64,000 nucleotides of DNA. Origin: Mycobacterium sp. IS-3022 (GTDB lineage: Bacteria; Actinomycetota; Actinomycetes; Mycobacteriales; Mycobacteriaceae). The stretch covers positions 1 through 64,000 of the forward strand of contig NZ_LQIN01000015.1 of the NCBI RefSeq assembly GCF_001500065.1, given 5' to 3'. The translations under genes and the position numbers were made by a program. This document shows, piece after piece, positions 62,364 through 64,000 of this stretch; position 1 is the stretch's first letter; each line of letters opens with the position of its first letter. The notes under the pieces are model-generated. The model was not told the DNA's origin. It made no database searches and saw only the letters and a list, made by a program, of their open reading frames with translations.

Positions 62364-64000
62364 ATGGCGATCCCTCGGCCCCATGACCCGTACGGGCTGA
62401 CTGCTTCTCCGGCGTGGCCTGAAGTCGATGAGGATCTGCTGAAAACATGCGCCCAAGCATTCGAGAACGCGTCTCGGTCTGTGGAAAACGAGGCAGGAGA
62501 AGCAAGGCACGAGAAATCTGAAATATTCGGTGGAGCCGCTATTTGGTCCGGCAAAGCTGCTAGCGGTGCCTGTCAGTCCCTCGATCGACGCATAGCTGAC
62601 CTCGAGTCGGTCATAGAGAAGTTAAGCGCTGCGGCACGACTATTCAACGACAGCACGGTCGCAACAATCACCGCTAAGAATGAGATAACCAGCACGGTTG
62701 AACTGGCTAATACGATTCTTGACTGGATCCGGGCACATAAAGACATCCCTGAAGATGCGAAGGCCGCCGCAATAGAACAGGGCATTTCCGCCATTCGCAA
62801 CGAAAACATGTCTACGGTGGCGGCCGCGGCTGCCAAGCTCCTCGCTGGGACCGTCGGGCCGGCTGCGGCGCCGGTGCGTCCAGAAGCTCCGAAGGATATC
62901 TATCTTTCCAACGGCGAATCAACGAAGGACGGGCCTTCCTTCGTGCCCGCGAGCAATACTGCCGATCCAGAAGCACCGTCTGTCTTGCCTGGCATTCCGG
63001 CGGAGCTGCCTGGGGCCGACGCATCCGTCCCTGGCGATTTGAATTCCGTTGACGAGGACGCACCGACCCAGGTTCCGCCGAACTTTCCGCCTGCAGAACG
63101 GGAATCCGCATTCGAAGTTCCGGCCAATACAGCCGACCCTTCGGCCCCATCAGAAAATGCCCTTTCGGTGCCACCGCATACATCAAGTAGCGGAGCATCT
63201 CCAGCCCAGTCCCCTGGCCCACTTGTCGGACCCGGCATTCCGGGTCTCCCTGGTGGATCTGGCGGCGCTAGCGCGCCCTCACCTGCCCGCGTCAGCGCAC
63301 CGACCAGTCCTATGTCGGGTGGCGTATCGACACCATCGGCTCCTTCAGCACCATCGACCCCGACTACGCCCAGCACTCCCAGCACTATGAATCCTGCTGC
63401 AGCAGCGGCGAATCAAACGCCAATTTCCGACTTTCAACGGTCAATTGCCGATGCGGCGACCCGAGCGGCGCAGGCGCCTATTCCACCGCCCCAACCATCC
63501 GCTCCGATGCCCGCCTCGCAACCACCTGCTCCTCCCCCACTTCCCGACGCACCTGCAGCAACGCAGCCGAGCCAAGCCCCATCTGCCGCCGGCTCGACGA
63601 CCAGTGGGGGCTCGGCGCCCGTCGCGCCGCCGCCAACCGCGGCCGCCCCGACTCCGGCGCCGCCTGTTCAACTCGGTCCACCCGCGACACCTCCACCCGC
63701 GGCACCCGTCGCCTCCACCGCTCCCGCGGCCGCCGGCATTCCCCCAACCGCGGCCGCTGCTGCGGGTACCAACACCGTCGGAGCTCCTGCGCCCGTTCCG
63801 GTTTCGGCTGCCCGAGCCCAACGCGAGGCGGTCGCCGCTGCCACCTTACGGAGGTCCGGCAGCGATCCTGCTCAATTAGCGCACCGTATCGCCGCGGCGT
63901 TGAACGTCGGCAACACCGACATGGGCTTCTTCTGGGTCACCGGGCTCACGAAAGACGGAACCATCGTCGTCGCCAACAATTACGGCCTCGGCTACATCCC
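62364..64000 (+). CDS. EspK-like WxG/proline-rich type VII secretion protein (3' end outside window)
   Basis: The frame from ATG 62364 is open to the end of the window, 545 codons. Residues 1-165 are helical with a WxG motif (Trp61-Ser-Gly63, [13 protein letters not shown]), like the WXG100/PPE class. Residues 170-490 are a long Pro/Ala/Ser/Thr linker. From about 500 a new domain starts ([20 protein letters not shown], then [20 protein letters not shown]), which I recall as the C-terminal domain of EspK (Rv3879c). EspK acts as a chaperone/adaptor for ESX-1 substrates. Start is three bases after the upstream stop. Confidence 0.8.
   Translation, partial: MAIPRPHDPYGLTASPAWPEVDEDLLKTCAQAFENASRSVENEAGEARHEKSEIFGGAAIWSGKAASGACQSLDRRIADLESVIEKLSAAARLFNDSTVATITAKNEITSTVELANTILDWIRAHKDIPEDAKAAAIEQGISAIRNENMSTVAAAAAKLLAGTVGPAAAPVRPEAPKDIYLSNGESTKDGPSFVPASNTADPEAPSVLPGIPAELPGADASVPGDLNSVDEDAPTQVPPNFPPAERESAFEVPANTADPSAPSENALSVPPHTSSSGASPAQSPGPLVGPGIPGLPGGSGGASAPSPARVSAPTSPMSGGVSTPSAPSAPSTPTTPSTPSTMNPAAAAANQTPISDFQRSIADAATRAAQAPIPPPQPSAPMPASQPPAPPPLPDAPAATQPSQAPSAAGSTTSGGSAPVAPPPTAAAPTPAPPVQLGPPATPPPAAPVASTAPAAAGIPPTAAAAAGTNTVGAPAPVPVSAARAQREAVAAATLRRSGSDPAQLAHRIAAALNVGNTDMGFFWVTGLTKDGTIVVANNYGLGYI

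Noticed and set aside
1..64000. tRNA, rRNA, CRISPR arrays and insertion sequences
   Set aside because: No cloverleaf-like sequence, direct-repeat array or transposase frame was recognised by reading; a covariance-model scan would settle small RNAs.

Overview
The window is a high-GC mycobacterial chromosome segment, most likely from an environmental, rapidly growing Mycolicibacterium-type species. The evidence is the pair mmpL3 and mmpL11 with Rv0203-type haem-binding proteins between them, GTP-dependent pckA, a WS/DGAT acyltransferase, zmp1, omamA/omamB, ricR and a dense set of fad and lip genes. Gene order follows the M. tuberculosis block Rv0226c to Rv0187, read in reverse, with several insertions. 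Family assignments and locus equivalences come from remembered family sequences, not a search.

Regions. 1-5.9 kb: end of a multi-pass membrane protein (Rv0226c-like), an inserted vapBC pair, a glycosyltransferase, a methyltransferase and an aldehyde dehydrogenase. 5.9-11.8 kb: an insertion relative to M. tuberculosis, with a FadE5 paralogue, a TetR regulator, and an operon of arylamine N-acetyltransferase, an AraC-DinB fusion and a DHFR-like reductase. 11.8-18.9 kb: lipid genes (echA1, WS/DGAT, lipC) interrupted by a Ser/Thr kinase, an acyltransferase with a sequence matching the KstR box, and an esterase. 18.9-29.9 kb: acyl-CoA metabolism (two acyl-CoA dehydrogenases, lipW, a CoA-transferase that looks circularly permuted, an amidohydrolase, an enoyl-CoA hydratase and fadD4), plus a probable Fe-S regulator beside a small ferredoxin. 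30-32.7 kb: a large cyclase/NTPase signalling protein that stops just before the remnant of a LuxR DNA-binding domain.

32.7-49.8 kb: pckA, two GTPase-like proteins with degenerate P-loops, trmB, a NYN-domain protein, mmpL3, two membrane proteins, a DUF3054 protein, two haem-binding proteins and mmpL11. This is the cell-envelope core: MmpL3 exports trehalose monomycolate, and MmpL3/MmpL11 with Rv0203-like proteins have been linked to haem uptake. 49.9-59.2 kb: omamA/omamB, an inserted glycosyltransferase, zmp1, an L,D-transpeptidase, a copper-responsive module (DUF305 lipoprotein and ricR) with a perfect palindrome at its promoter, and ilvD. 59.2-64 kb: a secreted protein, an O-methyltransferase, then a lower-GC three-gene module that looks like a type VII secretion substrate set (EspC-like small protein, membrane protein with a duplicated exported domain, EspK-like WxG/proline-rich protein running off the window).

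The two most unusual items are an extra stretch of about 107 residues, containing a DUF4190-like membrane segment, inside MmpL3, and the type VII module at the right end. No tRNA, rRNA, CRISPR array or insertion sequence was recognised.
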